From positions 248,001 to 312,000 of the forward strand of contig NZ_JAAOIZ010000006.1 of NCBI RefSeq assembly GCF_013184525.1: a stretch of DNA of 64,000 nucleotides, given 5' to 3'. Positions 43,973-52,296 of this stretch are shown piece after piece. The stretch comes from Chryseobacterium sp. LAM-KRS1. GTDB taxonomy: Bacteria > Bacteroidota > Bacteroidia > Flavobacteriales > Weeksellaceae. Each line of letters starts with the position of its first letter. Within the stretch, counting starts at the first letter, position 1. The notes under the pieces are model-generated. The model was not told the DNA's origin and searched no databases. It was given only the letters and a program-made list of their open reading frames with translations. The position numbers and the translations under genes were made by a program.

Positions 43973-45247
43973 TTAATGTTTGAATCTTTCGAAGGCTGCT
44001 TTTTCCAGCATCTCCCTGTCGTCAGGGTGTGCGATACTGATTAATTCCTGGGCGCGCTGACGAAGATTTTTTCCATACAAATAAGCTGTTCCATATTCTG
44101 TGACAACATAATGGATATGTCCTCTCGTAGTTACAACTCCTGCTCCCTGTTTCAGGTAAGGGACAATTCTTGACACTCCTTTTTTGGTTCTGGAAGTGAT
44201 AGCAATAATAGGTTTTCCTCCTTCGCTTAACGCAGCTCCTCTCATAAAATCCATTTGTCCTCCGATACCACTGTATTGCAAAGTGCCTATCGAATCTGCA
44301 CAAACCTGCCCTGTAAGATCAATTTCAATAGCTGAATTAATTGCAACCATTTTTTTGTTACGCATAATATTGATAGGAAAATTCACATCACTTACGTCTT
44401 TAAAAGCAAAGACGGTGTTATCATCTACATAGTCGTAAAGCTTTCTTGTTCCGAAACAAAAGCTAGTAATGGTTTTATTATCGTTGTATCCTTTGTACTT
44501 ATTGTTGATGACATCATTTTGGATAAGGTCTATCACTCCGTCACTCAGCATTTCGGTGTGGATCCCCAGATCTTTATGATTACCCAGGCATTTAAGAACA
44601 GCATCCGGAATTGTACCGATACCCATTTGTAAGGTAGATCTGTCATCGATCAGTTCTGCCACATTTTTGCCGACCAGCATTTCTTCGGGCCCCACCTTGG
44701 ACCCGTAATCTACAGTAGGCAATTCTTCTTCATGCCATACAAGCTTATGAATGCGGCTGATATGGATCATTCCATCCCCGTGCGTTCTGGGCATCAGGGG
44801 ATTAACAATGGCGACAATTATTTTTGCAGTATCTACAGCAGCTCTCGCAACATCTACAGATGTGCCCAGCGTACAAAAACCATGTTTATCAGGAGGAGAA
44901 ACGGTAATTAATGCAACATCAAGGGGTAGGATATTGTTTCTGAATAAAATCGGAATTTCACTTAAAAATACAGGAACAAAATCTCCCCGTTCTGAATTAA
45001 CAGCTTCCCTCACCGGAGTTGAAACGAACAGGGAATTAATAAAAAAGTTATTCTTGTACTGAGGTTTTGCAATTTCCACATTTCCCTGTTGGGTAATGGA
45101 GACCATTTCCACGTTTTCGAGCCTGTGGGATTGTCTCGCAAGCTCGTCAATGAGATAATTTGGTGTACAGGCACTCCCGTGAAAAAATACGCGATTACCA
45201 CTTTTTACTGTATATACGGCTTCCTCTGCACTAATATAATTGTACAT
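43973..45247 (-). CDS. Acetyl-CoA hydrolase/transferase family enzyme
   Basis: This 424-residue enzyme belongs to the family of acetyl-CoA hydrolases and 4-hydroxybutyrate/acetate CoA-transferases, which move CoA between acids through a glutamyl-CoA intermediate. The likely catalytic Glu232 is in LGIHTEMLSDG, the glycine-rich motif GIGTIPDAVL is at residues 209-218, and GGQMDFMRGA follows in the C-terminal half. It is 65 bases from hmgA on the same strand, and could activate acetate or acetoacetate made by tyrosine breakdown. The acid specificity is not readable. Confidence 0.9.
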   Translation of the reverse strand: MYNYISAEEAVYTVKSGNRVFFHGSACTPNYLIDELARQSHRLENVEMVSITQQGNVEIAKPQYKNNFFINSLFVSTPVREAVNSERGDFVPVFLSEIPILFRNNILPLDVALITVSPPDKHGFCTLGTSVDVARAAVDTAKIIVAIVNPLMPRTHGDGMIHISRIHKLVWHEEELPTVDYGSKVGPEEMLVGKNVAELIDDRSTLQMGIGTIPDAVLKCLGNHKDLGIHTEMLSDGVIDLIQNDVINNKYKGYNDNKTITSFCFGTRKLYDYVDDNTVFAFKDVSDVNFPINIMRNKKMVAINSAIEIDLTGQVCADSIGTLQYSGIGGQMDFMRGAALSEGGKPIIAITSRTKKGVSRIVPYLKQGAGVVTTRGHIHYVVTEYGTAYLYGKNLRQRAQELISIAHPDDREMLEKAAFERFKH

Positions 45248-45312
45248 ATTGAATTTTTTTGAAATAATATTTATACCGCGCGCTGCCTGCGGTTATTTGT
45301 GTTTATCCAGAT

Positions 45313-46464
45313 TTATTCCAGCCAGGAAGTTTTGTATGTAGGGTCTTCCACCTTCATTGCTTCTTCCGTGATTTTTAAAGGACGGAAAGGATCTACCATT
45401 ACAGCGTATTCTTCTGTGAATTTCTTTCCGATGCTTCTTTCCATAGCTCCCGGATGTGGCCCATGAACAATTCCTCCCGGATGAAGACTGAAGTCCATCA
45501 GATCAACATGGTTACGGCTCATAAAGTCCCCTTCAGTATAGAATAATACCTCATCGGAATCGATATTGGAATGGTTATACGGTGCAGGAATGGCTAATGG
45601 ATGGTAGTCGTACATTCTGGCACAGAATGAGCAGACTACGAAATTATGCCCTTCAAAGTTCTGATGGATTGGTGGTGGTTGATGTATTCTTCCTGTAATC
45701 GGTTCAAAATTCTTGATATTAAATTTATAAGGGTAGAAGTAACCGTCCCAGCCCACCACGTCAAATGGATGAGTTGCATAAATGAAATCGGTAATCTGAT
45801 TTTCTTTTTTTACTTTGATGAGAAATTCTCCTTTTTCGTCTTTAGGTTCAACGAAGGTAGGGGGAATGATATCTCTTTCGCAGAAAGGAGAGTGTTCCAG
45901 GAGTTGCCCGAATTCATTTCGGTAACGTTTCGGAGTATAGATCGGAGAATGACTTTCAAGAACAAAAAATACAGTGTTCTCTGACTGGATTTCCACCTGA
46001 TAGATGGTTCCTCTTGGTATAATGAGGTAATCACCGGTTGAGAACTCGAGATTTCCAACAAAGGTTTTTAAAACACCTTTTCCTTCATGAACGAACAAAA
46101 GCTCATCACACTCTGCATTTTTATAGAAATAATCCGTAGATTTTCTTGGCTTTGATAATCCCATTTTCAAGTCGTTATTGACCAAAAGGAATTTTCTGCT
46201 GTCCAGAAAATCGTCTTCAGGAGTCACCTGCATCCCCTTAAACATTCGCGGAGTCACATTTTTTTCTACCGCAATTTTCGGAGTTACATCCTTTGGTGTA
46301 CCTATAGATTTGATCTGTGTAGGACGGTGGATATGATAAAGCAAAGAAGAAATACCATGAAACCCTTCCGTTCCGAAAAGTTGTTCATAGTAGAATTTAT
46401 CTTCAGGAGATTTAAAAATCGTATGTCTTTTCTGTGGGATTTTCCCGGACTGGTTATATCTCAT
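45313..46464 (-). CDS. hmgA: Homogentisate 1,2-dioxygenase
   Basis: HmgA opens the homogentisate ring to maleylacetoacetate with Fe(II). The 383-residue double cupin carries the metal and substrate residues in GHNFVVCSFCARMYDYHPLA and PYNHSNIDSDEVLFY. HPGGIVHGPHPGAMERS lies near the end. It is the first gene of the tyrosine region by position; a -7 box TAAATTTG lies at 46484-46491. It is shorter than the animal enzyme, as is normal for this bacterial group. Confidence 0.95.
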   Translation of the reverse strand: MRYNQSGKIPQKRHTIFKSPEDKFYYEQLFGTEGFHGISSLLYHIHRPTQIKSIGTPKDVTPKIAVEKNVTPRMFKGMQVTPEDDFLDSRKFLLVNNDLKMGLSKPRKSTDYFYKNAECDELLFVHEGKGVLKTFVGNLEFSTGDYLIIPRGTIYQVEIQSENTVFFVLESHSPIYTPKRYRNEFGQLLEHSPFCERDIIPPTFVEPKDEKGEFLIKVKKENQITDFIYATHPFDVVGWDGYFYPYKFNIKNFEPITGRIHQPPPIHQNFEGHNFVVCSFCARMYDYHPLAIPAPYNHSNIDSDEVLFYTEGDFMSRNHVDLMDFSLHPGGIVHGPHPGAMERSIGKKFTEEYAVMVDPFRPLKITEEAMKVEDPTYKTSWLE

Positions 46465-46483
46465 TTTTACCTTTATATTTTCT

Positions 46484-46491
46484 CAAATTTA
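46484..46491 (-). promoter_or_regulatory. -7 promoter box of hmgA
   Basis: The minus strand reads TAAATTTG, matching TAnnTTTG, 19 bases before the hmgA start codon. Confidence 0.55.
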
Positions 46492-46547
46492 ATAATTTTT
46501 GACGAATTATTTTAGAGGATATTTATCATAGAGTTTTTTGTTTCGAA

Positions 46548-46577
46548 AATAATTGTTAGATTTGCCTAACAATTATT
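46548..46577. promoter_or_regulatory. DtxR-box-like palindrome covering the -7 box of the second TonB receptor
   Basis: Perfect 12-base arms AATAATTGTTAG (46548-46559) and CTAACAATTATT (46566-46577) are separated by six bases. The core TTAG-N6-CTAA has the same spacing as DtxR/IdeR/MntR-family sites. The -7 box TAGATTTG (46557-46564) lies in its centre, so a bound repressor would block transcription. Confidence 0.6.
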
Positions 46578-46582
46578 ATTTC

Positions 46583-48652
46583 ATGAAGCGAATATTATTT
46601 TCTGGTGTACTTTTATCCTCTTATTGTTTTTCTCAGGAAACAGATAGTTTAACTTTAAATCAAAATCAAAGGCCTGATTCTATTTCTGTTGCTAAAAAAG
46701 AGATCAAAACAAAGCTGATCGATGATGTGGTGGTGACAGGAACCATAAAACCTATCAGCAGATCCAAAAGCCCTGTAGCTGTAGAAATCTATAGCCAGAA
46801 GTTTTTCCAGAAAAATCCTACTCCGAATATTTTTGAAGCGATTTCAATGGTTAACGGAGTCCGCCCTCAGCTCAATTGCTCGGTTTGTAATACCGGAGAT
46901 ATCCATATCAACGGCCTTGAAGGTCCTTATACAATGATCCTTATTGACGGGATGCCTATTGTGAGCTCGTTATCTACTGTTTACGGGCTTAGTGGGATAC
47001 CCAACAGCCTGGTCGACAGGATAGAAGTGGTAAAAGGTCCGGCTTCATCAATTTATGGATCTGAGGCTATGGGTGGAGTGATTAATATCATCACAAAGAA
47101 TGCTTTAACAGCTCCTAAATTAAGTCTGGATGTAATGACAAGTACCTGGAGTGAAGATAATATAGATTTATCTACCAAATTTAACGTAGGTAAGAAAGCC
47201 GCCTCTTTATTGAGTTTGAACTATTTTAACTTTACCAAAAGAATAGACCAGAACAAAGATAATTTTACGGATGCCACACTACAGAACAGAATTTCTGTTT
47301 TCAACAAATGGAACTTCCAGAGAAAAGAGAACAGACTGGCAAGCTTAGCACTGAGGTATCTCTATGAAGATCGGTTCGGCGGTGAGATGCAGTGGACAAA
47401 GGCTGATAGGGGTGGTGACAAAATATATGGTGAAAGTATTTATACAAATAGGGTAGAAGCCTTAGGGGTATACCAATGGCCATTGAAAGAGCAGATCATT
47501 ACCCAGTTTTCATACAATTATCATAACCAGGATTCGTTTTATGGTACCAATCCTTACGATGCACAACAGAAAGTTGCTTTTGTACAGACTTACTGGGACA
47601 GAAAATTCGGAAATCATGATCTGATCTTAGGAGTTACCTACAAGAGGACATTTTATGATGACAATACTCCGGGAACTTCGTCTGCAGACGGACTCATCAA
47701 TCAACCTATGAAGTCTCCTATTTTGGGTGCCTTCATCCAGGATCAGTGGGATTTGGATTCTAAAAACACAATATTGCTGGGTTACAGGTATGACTACGAT
47801 AAAATACATCATTCTGTTCATTCTCCCAGATTTGCATGGAAATTTTCTCCTAATCCTTACCACACGTTACGGTTTAATTTTGGAACCGGCTTTAGGGTAG
47901 TGAATTTATTTACCGAGGATCATGCTGCATTAACAGGTTCCCGTGAGGTTGTTATTAAATCCGATTTAAAGCCTGAAAAATCGATCAATGGAAATTTAAA
48001 TTACATCTGGAAGATTCCTTTGGGTAACCGCCTGATTAACCTTGACGCTTCAGCTTTTTATACCTACTTCAGTAATAAGATCGTGGGGGATTTCGACACG
48101 GATCCCGATAAAATTATTTATGACAACCTTCATGGATATGGGATTTCTAAGGGAGCTTCTATGAATGTGGATTTCAGTTTCAGTTTTCCCTTAAGTGTCA
48201 ATCTTGGGGTGACTTATCTTGAAGTATTTCAGAAACTGGATGATGGCAATTCTAAAGTTCAGCAGCTTCATGCACCAAAATGGAGTGGAACGTATAGTCT
48301 GACGTATAAATTTCCGAATGCTTTGACATTAGATTTTACCGGACAGTTCTACGGACCTATGCGCCTTCCGGTTCTTCCGGATGATTTCCGTCCGGAATAT
48401 TCACCTTTTTATTCGTTAGCTAATATCCAGGTTTCAAAAGCATTTAAGTCAGGATTTGAGGTGTACTGCGGAATCAAGAATCTGTTCAACTTTACCCCAA
48501 AAGATCCTTTGATGAGACCTTTTGATCCGTTTGACCAGCATGTCAATGATCCTATTAATAATCCCAATAACTACAAGTTTGATACGGCATATGGTTACGC
48601 ACCAATGCAGAGGATACGTGGATTTTTGGGAATAAGATATACTTTGAAATGA
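46583..48652 (+). CDS. TonB-dependent receptor with CxxC in the plug
   Basis: This 689-residue outer-membrane receptor has a signal peptide (MKRILFSGVLLSSYCFS) and a plug with VDRIEVVKGPASSIYGSEAMGGVINI (partly given). The plug contains Cys99 and Cys102 in NCSVCNTGD, unusual residues in receptors that normally avoid cysteines. NGLEGPYTMILIDGMPIV is part of the same block. The chain ends in GIRYTLK after a barrel. The next gene, coding a thioredoxin-like protein, overlaps it by four bases. I chose ATG 46583 because the longer frame starts inside the operator palindrome. The ligand is unknown; the DtxR-like site hints at a metal or metal chelate. Confidence 0.92.
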   Translation: MKRILFSGVLLSSYCFSQETDSLTLNQNQRPDSISVAKKEIKTKLIDDVVVTGTIKPISRSKSPVAVEIYSQKFFQKNPTPNIFEAISMVNGVRPQLNCSVCNTGDIHINGLEGPYTMILIDGMPIVSSLSTVYGLSGIPNSLVDRIEVVKGPASSIYGSEAMGGVINIITKNALTAPKLSLDVMTSTWSEDNIDLSTKFNVGKKAASLLSLNYFNFTKRIDQNKDNFTDATLQNRISVFNKWNFQRKENRLASLALRYLYEDRFGGEMQWTKADRGGDKIYGESIYTNRVEALGVYQWPLKEQIITQFSYNYHNQDSFYGTNPYDAQQKVAFVQTYWDRKFGNHDLILGVTYKRTFYDDNTPGTSSADGLINQPMKSPILGAFIQDQWDLDSKNTILLGYRYDYDKIHHSVHSPRFAWKFSPNPYHTLRFNFGTGFRVVNLFTEDHAALTGSREVVIKSDLKPEKSINGNLNYIWKIPLGNRLINLDASAFYTYFSNKIVGDFDTDPDKIIYDNLHGYGISKGASMNVDFSFSFPLSVNLGVTYLEVFQKLDDGNSKVQQLHAPKWSGTYSLTYKFPNALTLDFTGQFYGPMRLPVLPDDFRPEYSPFYSLANIQVSKAFKSGFEVYCGIKNLFNFTPKDPLMRPFDPFDQHVNDPINNPNNYKFDTAYGYAPMQRIRGFLGIRYTLK

Positions 48653-49119
48653 AAATATTGATTTTATTTTTAATGTTAGTGCCCTTCTTTGGTCTTTCTC
48701 AAAAGATGAGAGAGGGCACTTTTTCTGAACTTGAAACATTGCGGAATAATCAGAAAAAGCCTGTTATCATTCATTTGTATGCCGGGTGGTGTGCTATTTG
48801 TAAAATCGAATCTTTCAATCTGAATAAAGATAAGGAGCTTGTCACTATAATTAATGATCATTTCTATTTTATCAATTTTGAAGCGGAAAAGACGAAAGAA
48901 AAAATCAACTTTGAAGGAAAAGAGTTTCATTATCTTCCTAATGGGAATTCCGGGATTCATGAACTGGCTTTAGCACTGTCTAAAAATAAAAGCCAGCCGG
49001 TTTATCCGCTCTGGATCATATTGGATGCGAACCAGAATTTGGTGTATTACCATGAAGGCGAATTTAAACCGGAAAAGATGAAGAAGAAACTTGAAGAAAT
49101 TTCGGCTTTGTACAATTAA
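48649..49119 (+). CDS. Periplasmic thioredoxin-like protein coupled to TonB receptor
   Basis: The 156-residue protein has a signal peptide (MKILILFLMLVPFFGLSQ). Its redox motif is Cys48-Ala-Ile-Cys51 in YAGWCAICK, followed by the cis-proline region SQPVYPLW. It resembles the thiol-disulfide reductases of the TlpA/DUF255 type. Its ATG overlaps the receptor stop codon by four bases (ATGA), so both products are made together. A natural reading is that it acts on the disulfide of the receptor plug or of its cargo. Confidence 0.9.
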   Translation: MKILILFLMLVPFFGLSQKMREGTFSELETLRNNQKKPVIIHLYAGWCAICKIESFNLNKDKELVTIINDHFYFINFEAEKTKEKINFEGKEFHYLPNGNSGIHELALALSKNKSQPVYPLWIILDANQNLVYYHEGEFKPEKMKKKLEEISALYN

Positions 49120-49158
49120 ATTTCCCCGCCGAATTTATCTCAATCTGCGAGGAATTTT
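49118..49158. repeat. Imperfect hairpin between convergent genes, possible dispersed repeat
   Basis: The arms begin AAATTTCCCCGC and end GCGAGGAATTT, pairing with one bulge and one mismatch. The 3' arm context ATCTGCGAGGAATT resembles ATCTGTGGGAATT of the hairpin at 63505-63569, which suggests a shared element. Confidence 0.35.
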
Positions 49159-49230
49159 TATCGATTAAATAAGTTTTTAATGATGAAAAGGACGTTGATC
49201 CCTTAACGATTAAATTCTTACGTCTTTCAA

Positions 49231-49701
49231 TTACTCTTCTCCATCAATCAAAACAGCCAACTGAATACAAGGTTTATCGGAACGATTGCTCCATGCATGA
49301 TTTGTTCCCCTTTGGATAACAATATCTCCTGCTTTAAGAAGCGTTTCACCCTCCTCCATGATCAGATAAAGCTCACCTGAAAGAATAATGATGTAATCTA
49401 GTGTCTGCGTCCGGTGCATCATCGGATGAGGTTCTCCTGGTTTAAATTCAACACCCAGATTTTTATCAGGCGGTATAACCACATAGCGAAAGTAGGTGCC
49501 GTTTTTTGGCGTCTGAGGGAATCCTGTGTTTGGGATCGGGGCTTCAAAATCCATGCTTGCAGGAGTCTTTTGTGTATTCCAGAGATCTGAAATAATCAGT
49601 CCGGGTAAATGCTCTACCGTATTTTCTACTTCATGATCTTCAATAATAGTGGACTTCCCATTTTGAATTCCTGTTACAATGCGTCTTGGTATTCTATTCA
49701 T
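49231..49701 (-). CDS. Cupin domain protein
   Basis: This 156-residue cytosolic protein has one cupin barrel in its C-terminal two thirds. Cupin motif 1 region HPMMHRTQTLDYIIILSGEL (20 residues) and motif 2 GDIVIQRGTNHAWSN give probable metal-binding His residues. The N-terminal part (RRIVTGIQNGKSTI) is seen in a group of cupins that follow dehydrogenases. The stop-to-start gap to the upstream dehydrogenase is three bases, so the two share a transcript under the HxlR operator. The substrate is unknown. Confidence 0.88.
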   Translation of the reverse strand: MNRIPRRIVTGIQNGKSTIIEDHEVENTVEHLPGLIISDLWNTQKTPASMDFEAPIPNTGFPQTPKNGTYFRYVVIPPDKNLGVEFKPGEPHPMMHRTQTLDYIIILSGELYLIMEEGETLLKAGDIVIQRGTNHAWSNRSDKPCIQLAVLIDGEE

Positions 49702-49704
49702 AAT

Positions 49705-50694
49705 TTAATGGGTCATAATTAATTTATTCCCTCTGGTGAGGTTGTTTTTGAGCATTTGATGGGCTTTAAGAACGGTTTCCAGAGATAAGTTTCCAACGAT
49801 CTTATATTTGGGCGGGACAATCAAGTGATCTTCAATGAGATTTGAGATTTTTGTTAAACTGTCTTTATAGTAATCGTAGTTCTTTGTCATACTGTAGGTG
49901 TAGTTAGAAATGTTCATAATAATATTTCCTTTATTAAAAAGGATTTCCTTGGCTTCTTTGCTAATTAGCGCAGTAACATCCACATATATTCCATGAACTT
50001 TCAGTACTTTGGCCGTCACTTCAGACATATTCTCACCCACAAGATCTACTCCAATATCGAAAGGCTGATTTCCATTCGCTTTGAGTAATTTTTCAGGAAG
50101 ATGAGTTTCTTTATAGTTTACAATCTGATTATGGTGAAGACCCATCTCCAGCAATAGCATTCTGTTTTCTTCCGATCCTACCGTTGCAACCACATTTTTA
50201 AAGTGGTTAGCAATTAATAGTTTGATAAAAAAAGATCCTACACCTCCCGTAGCACCTGTAACCAATACTGTGTCAGCAGGCTTCAACTGCAAGCGGTTAA
50301 AAGTCTGCAAAGCCGTCATCCCCACAGATGGAATAGCAGCAGCCTGTTCAAATGAAATGTTTTTAGGCTTTAAAACTACGATTGCTGCAGGGACGCTGAT
50401 ATATTCGGCATAAGAACCATTGCTTCCCATGGAACCACTGCCACAGAATATTTCGTCTCCAATTTCAAATTCGGAAACATCGGATCCTTTTTCGACAATG
50501 ATTCCGGAAAGCTCACGTCCTAAAACGGGGGAGCTTATCAATCTTTTCTCGAGTTCGTTTTCGATCATCTGATAGTCGATTGGATTAAATCCGCTTGCTT
50601 TGATCTGAATCAGAACTTCATTATTTTTGGGTTGGGGTTTTTCAACCGTCCCATCTTCTAATCTGAAATCTTTATTAAGTATTACTGCTTTCAT
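49705..50694 (-). CDS. Zinc-less quinone-oxidoreductase-like MDR dehydrogenase
   Basis: This 329-residue NAD(P)H-dependent enzyme belongs to the medium-chain reductase family, quinone-reductase branch. The GroES-like N-terminal half begins MKAVILNKDFRLEDGTV. The nucleotide-binding motif is VLVTGATGGVGSFFIKLL. No catalytic zinc Cys/His set is apparent, as expected for quinone or enone reductases. An HxlR-type regulator is divergent, with one shared palindrome between the genes. I used ATG 50694; the ATG at 50697 just before it is equally possible. Confidence 0.9.
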   Translation of the reverse strand: MKAVILNKDFRLEDGTVEKPQPKNNEVLIQIKASGFNPIDYQMIENELEKRLISSPVLGRELSGIIVEKGSDVSEFEIGDEIFCGSGSMGSNGSYAEYISVPAAIVVLKPKNISFEQAAAIPSVGMTALQTFNRLQLKPADTVLVTGATGGVGSFFIKLLIANHFKNVVATVGSEENRMLLLEMGLHHNQIVNYKETHLPEKLLKANGNQPFDIGVDLVGENMSEVTAKVLKVHGIYVDVTALISKEAKEILFNKGNIIMNISNYTYSMTKNYDYYKDSLTKISNLIEDHLIVPPKYKIVGNLSLETVLKAHQMLKNNLTRGNKLIMTH

Positions 50695-50712
50695 CATAAT
50701 CAATTTATAAGA

Positions 50713-50720
50713 CAAATGTA
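50713..50720 (-). promoter_or_regulatory. -7 promoter box of the MDR-cupin operon
   Basis: The minus strand reads TACATTTG, matching TAnnTTTG. The palindrome at 50744-50769 covers the region where its -33 element would lie. Confidence 0.6.
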
Positions 50721-50734
50721 AAACAGGAATAGTT

Positions 50735-50742
50735 TATATTTG
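50735..50742 (+). promoter_or_regulatory. -7 promoter box of the HxlR regulator gene
   Basis: TATATTTG matches TAnnTTTG, and transcription would start inside the palindrome just after it. Confidence 0.6.
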
Positions 50743-50743
50743 C

Positions 50744-50769
50744 TACTAGTTAACTATTGGTAACTAGTA
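50744..50769. promoter_or_regulatory. HxlR operator palindrome
   Basis: Perfect nine-base arms TACTAGTTA (50744-50752) and TAACTAGTA (50761-50769) flank eight bases. The site overlaps the initiation region of the regulator promoter and the -33 region of the divergent enzyme promoter. Confidence 0.7.
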
Positions 50770-50786
50770 ACTTTAAGGATACTATT

Positions 50787-51173
50787 ATGTCAAAAATTAT
50801 AGAAAACGGAGTTGAACGGGAAGCAACCTGTACTGAAGAATTATTCGCAATGCGGGATAGTCTGGATGTTTTAGGTGGAAAATGGAAATTGATGATCCTG
50901 CGTTATTTAACGAACCGTACGGCTCAGTTGATCCATTTTAAAAAGCTTCAGAGAGGAATCGATGGTATTTCTGCAAAAATGCTGAGCAAGGAATTGAAAG
51001 AACTGGAAATGAACTTACTCATTACGCGTACAATCCAGGATACCAAACCTATTACTGTAACCTATGCGGTTACTGATTACGGAAAATCGGTACTTCCTGT
51101 TACCGAAACTTTAGTAAATTGGGGAATTATCCACCGCGAGAAGATCAGGCAGTCGATGGGGGATCAGAAATGA
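50787..51173 (+). CDS. HxlR (DUF24) family transcriptional regulator
   Basis: Regulators of this family bind DNA as winged-helix dimers, and many sense quinones or electrophiles through a cysteine close to the N-terminus. This 128-residue member has Cys15 in REATCTEEL, the position used by sensors such as QorR and YodB. The winged helix follows with LDVLGGKWKLMILRYL and RGIDGISAKMLSKEL. ATG 50787 was chosen because the longer frame begins inside the operator. It probably represses itself and the divergent quinone-reductase gene. Confidence 0.92.
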   Translation: MSKIIENGVEREATCTEELFAMRDSLDVLGGKWKLMILRYLTNRTAQLIHFKKLQRGIDGISAKMLSKELKELEMNLLITRTIQDTKPITVTYAVTDYGKSVLPVTETLVNWGIIHREKIRQSMGDQK

Positions 51174-51230
51174 TTAATTAAAGAATTGAAAAATTAAAAG
51201 ATTGGACAATATCAGACTTTTTGTGAAAAG

Positions 51231-51596
51231 TTATTTCAGAAGCACAGCAATAATTCCTAAAATAGCAGGTAATGCCTGAACAAAAAATATTTTTTTGGTA
51301 GCCGAAATAGCACCATAAATTCCTGCAATGGCAACACAGCCCAGGAAAAACAGAGCGATATTGGTTTGCCATTCAGCATCTTTAATAAAAAAAGTCCAGA
51401 TAAGTCCCGCTGCAAGAAAACCGTTGTATAATCCTTGATTGGCAGCCAATCCTTTTGTAGGCTTGAACATTTCTGCAGGAAGTGCGGCTTTGAAAACTTC
51501 TTTTCCTTTTGTTTCCCATGCAAACATTTCCATCCAGAGAATATAAATATGTTCCAGTGCTACTACAGCAATCAAAATTTTTGCAACAATTTCCAT
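51231..51596 (-). CDS. DUF1304 small membrane protein
   Basis: This 121-residue protein has four hydrophobic helices, with the conserved start VALEHIYILWMEMFAWETKG and GLAANQGLYNGFLAAGLIW that mark DUF1304. Members are inner-membrane proteins of unknown function, often near redox-stress genes. It is divergent from a Crp/Fnr regulator, 64 bases apart, so it may be under that regulator's control. Confidence 0.9.
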   Translation of the reverse strand: MEIVAKILIAVVALEHIYILWMEMFAWETKGKEVFKAALPAEMFKPTKGLAANQGLYNGFLAAGLIWTFFIKDAEWQTNIALFFLGCVAIAGIYGAISATKKIFFVQALPAILGIIAVLLK

Positions 51597-51636
51597 GATT
51601 AATTATTTTGTAATTGTAAAACTAAAAAAATAAAGT

Positions 51637-51644
51637 TAAGTTTG
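51637..51644 (+). promoter_or_regulatory. -7 promoter box of the Crp/Fnr regulator gene
   Basis: TAAGTTTG matches TAnnTTTG, with TTG about 20 bases upstream and the start codon 16 bases downstream. Confidence 0.5.
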
Positions 51645-51660
51645 ACTACTAAATTGTAAA

Positions 51661-52233
51661 ATGGATACTTTTAAAACACATCTTGACAAATTCATTACGA
51701 TTAATGATGAAGATTATAGTTCTGTATTATCTTTTTTCCAGATCATGGAAGTTAAAAAGAAACAGAATCTGCTTGTTGAAGGTGAAGTTTGTAAATCCAT
51801 GTATTTTGTTTTAAATGGCTGCCTCAGAAAATTTTTTGTGAATGAAAAGGGAGTCGAGCAAACAACTGAATTTGCGATTGAGAATTGGTGGATCACAGAT
51901 ACTTTTGCTTTTGAGAGACAGATTAAATCGGATTTTAGTATTCAATCTGTAGAACGATCAACAATTCTGGTAATTGACCTTGAAACCCAGGAACTCTTGT
52001 TGAAAAAGCATCCCGTCATGGAACGTTATTTCAGAATGATCTATCAACGGGCTTATGCGTCCTCTGAGAGAAGAATCCGTTATTTATATGAAATGTCAAG
52101 GGAAGAGCTTTATATTCATTTCAGTACACAATATCCTTGGTTTATCCAGCGCATTCCACAATATTTGATTGCTTCGTTTTTAGGGTTTACGCCAGAATAT
52201 CTTAGTGAAATTAGAGCTAAGTTACGTTCTTAA
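51661..52233 (+). CDS. Crp/Fnr-family transcriptional regulator
   Basis: The 190-residue protein has an N-terminal cyclic-nucleotide-binding-type barrel (KKKQNLLVEGEVCKSMYFVLNGCLR) and a C-terminal helix-turn-helix (IPQYLIASFLGFTPEYLSEIR). The cAMP phosphate-binding Arg-Ser pair is absent, so cAMP is probably not the signal. It heads a plus-strand group with a DoxX protein and an AhpD-like protein, and faces the DUF1304 gene. Confidence 0.9.
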   Translation: MDTFKTHLDKFITINDEDYSSVLSFFQIMEVKKKQNLLVEGEVCKSMYFVLNGCLRKFFVNEKGVEQTTEFAIENWWITDTFAFERQIKSDFSIQSVERSTILVIDLETQELLLKKHPVMERYFRMIYQRAYASSERRIRYLYEMSREELYIHFSTQYPWFIQRIPQYLIASFLGFTPEYLSEIRAKLRS

Positions 52234-52296
52234 ACCAGTTTAAGTTTTTTAAGATTTTAAAATCGGAATTTTGTCATGTTATTAAAAGCTAATACA

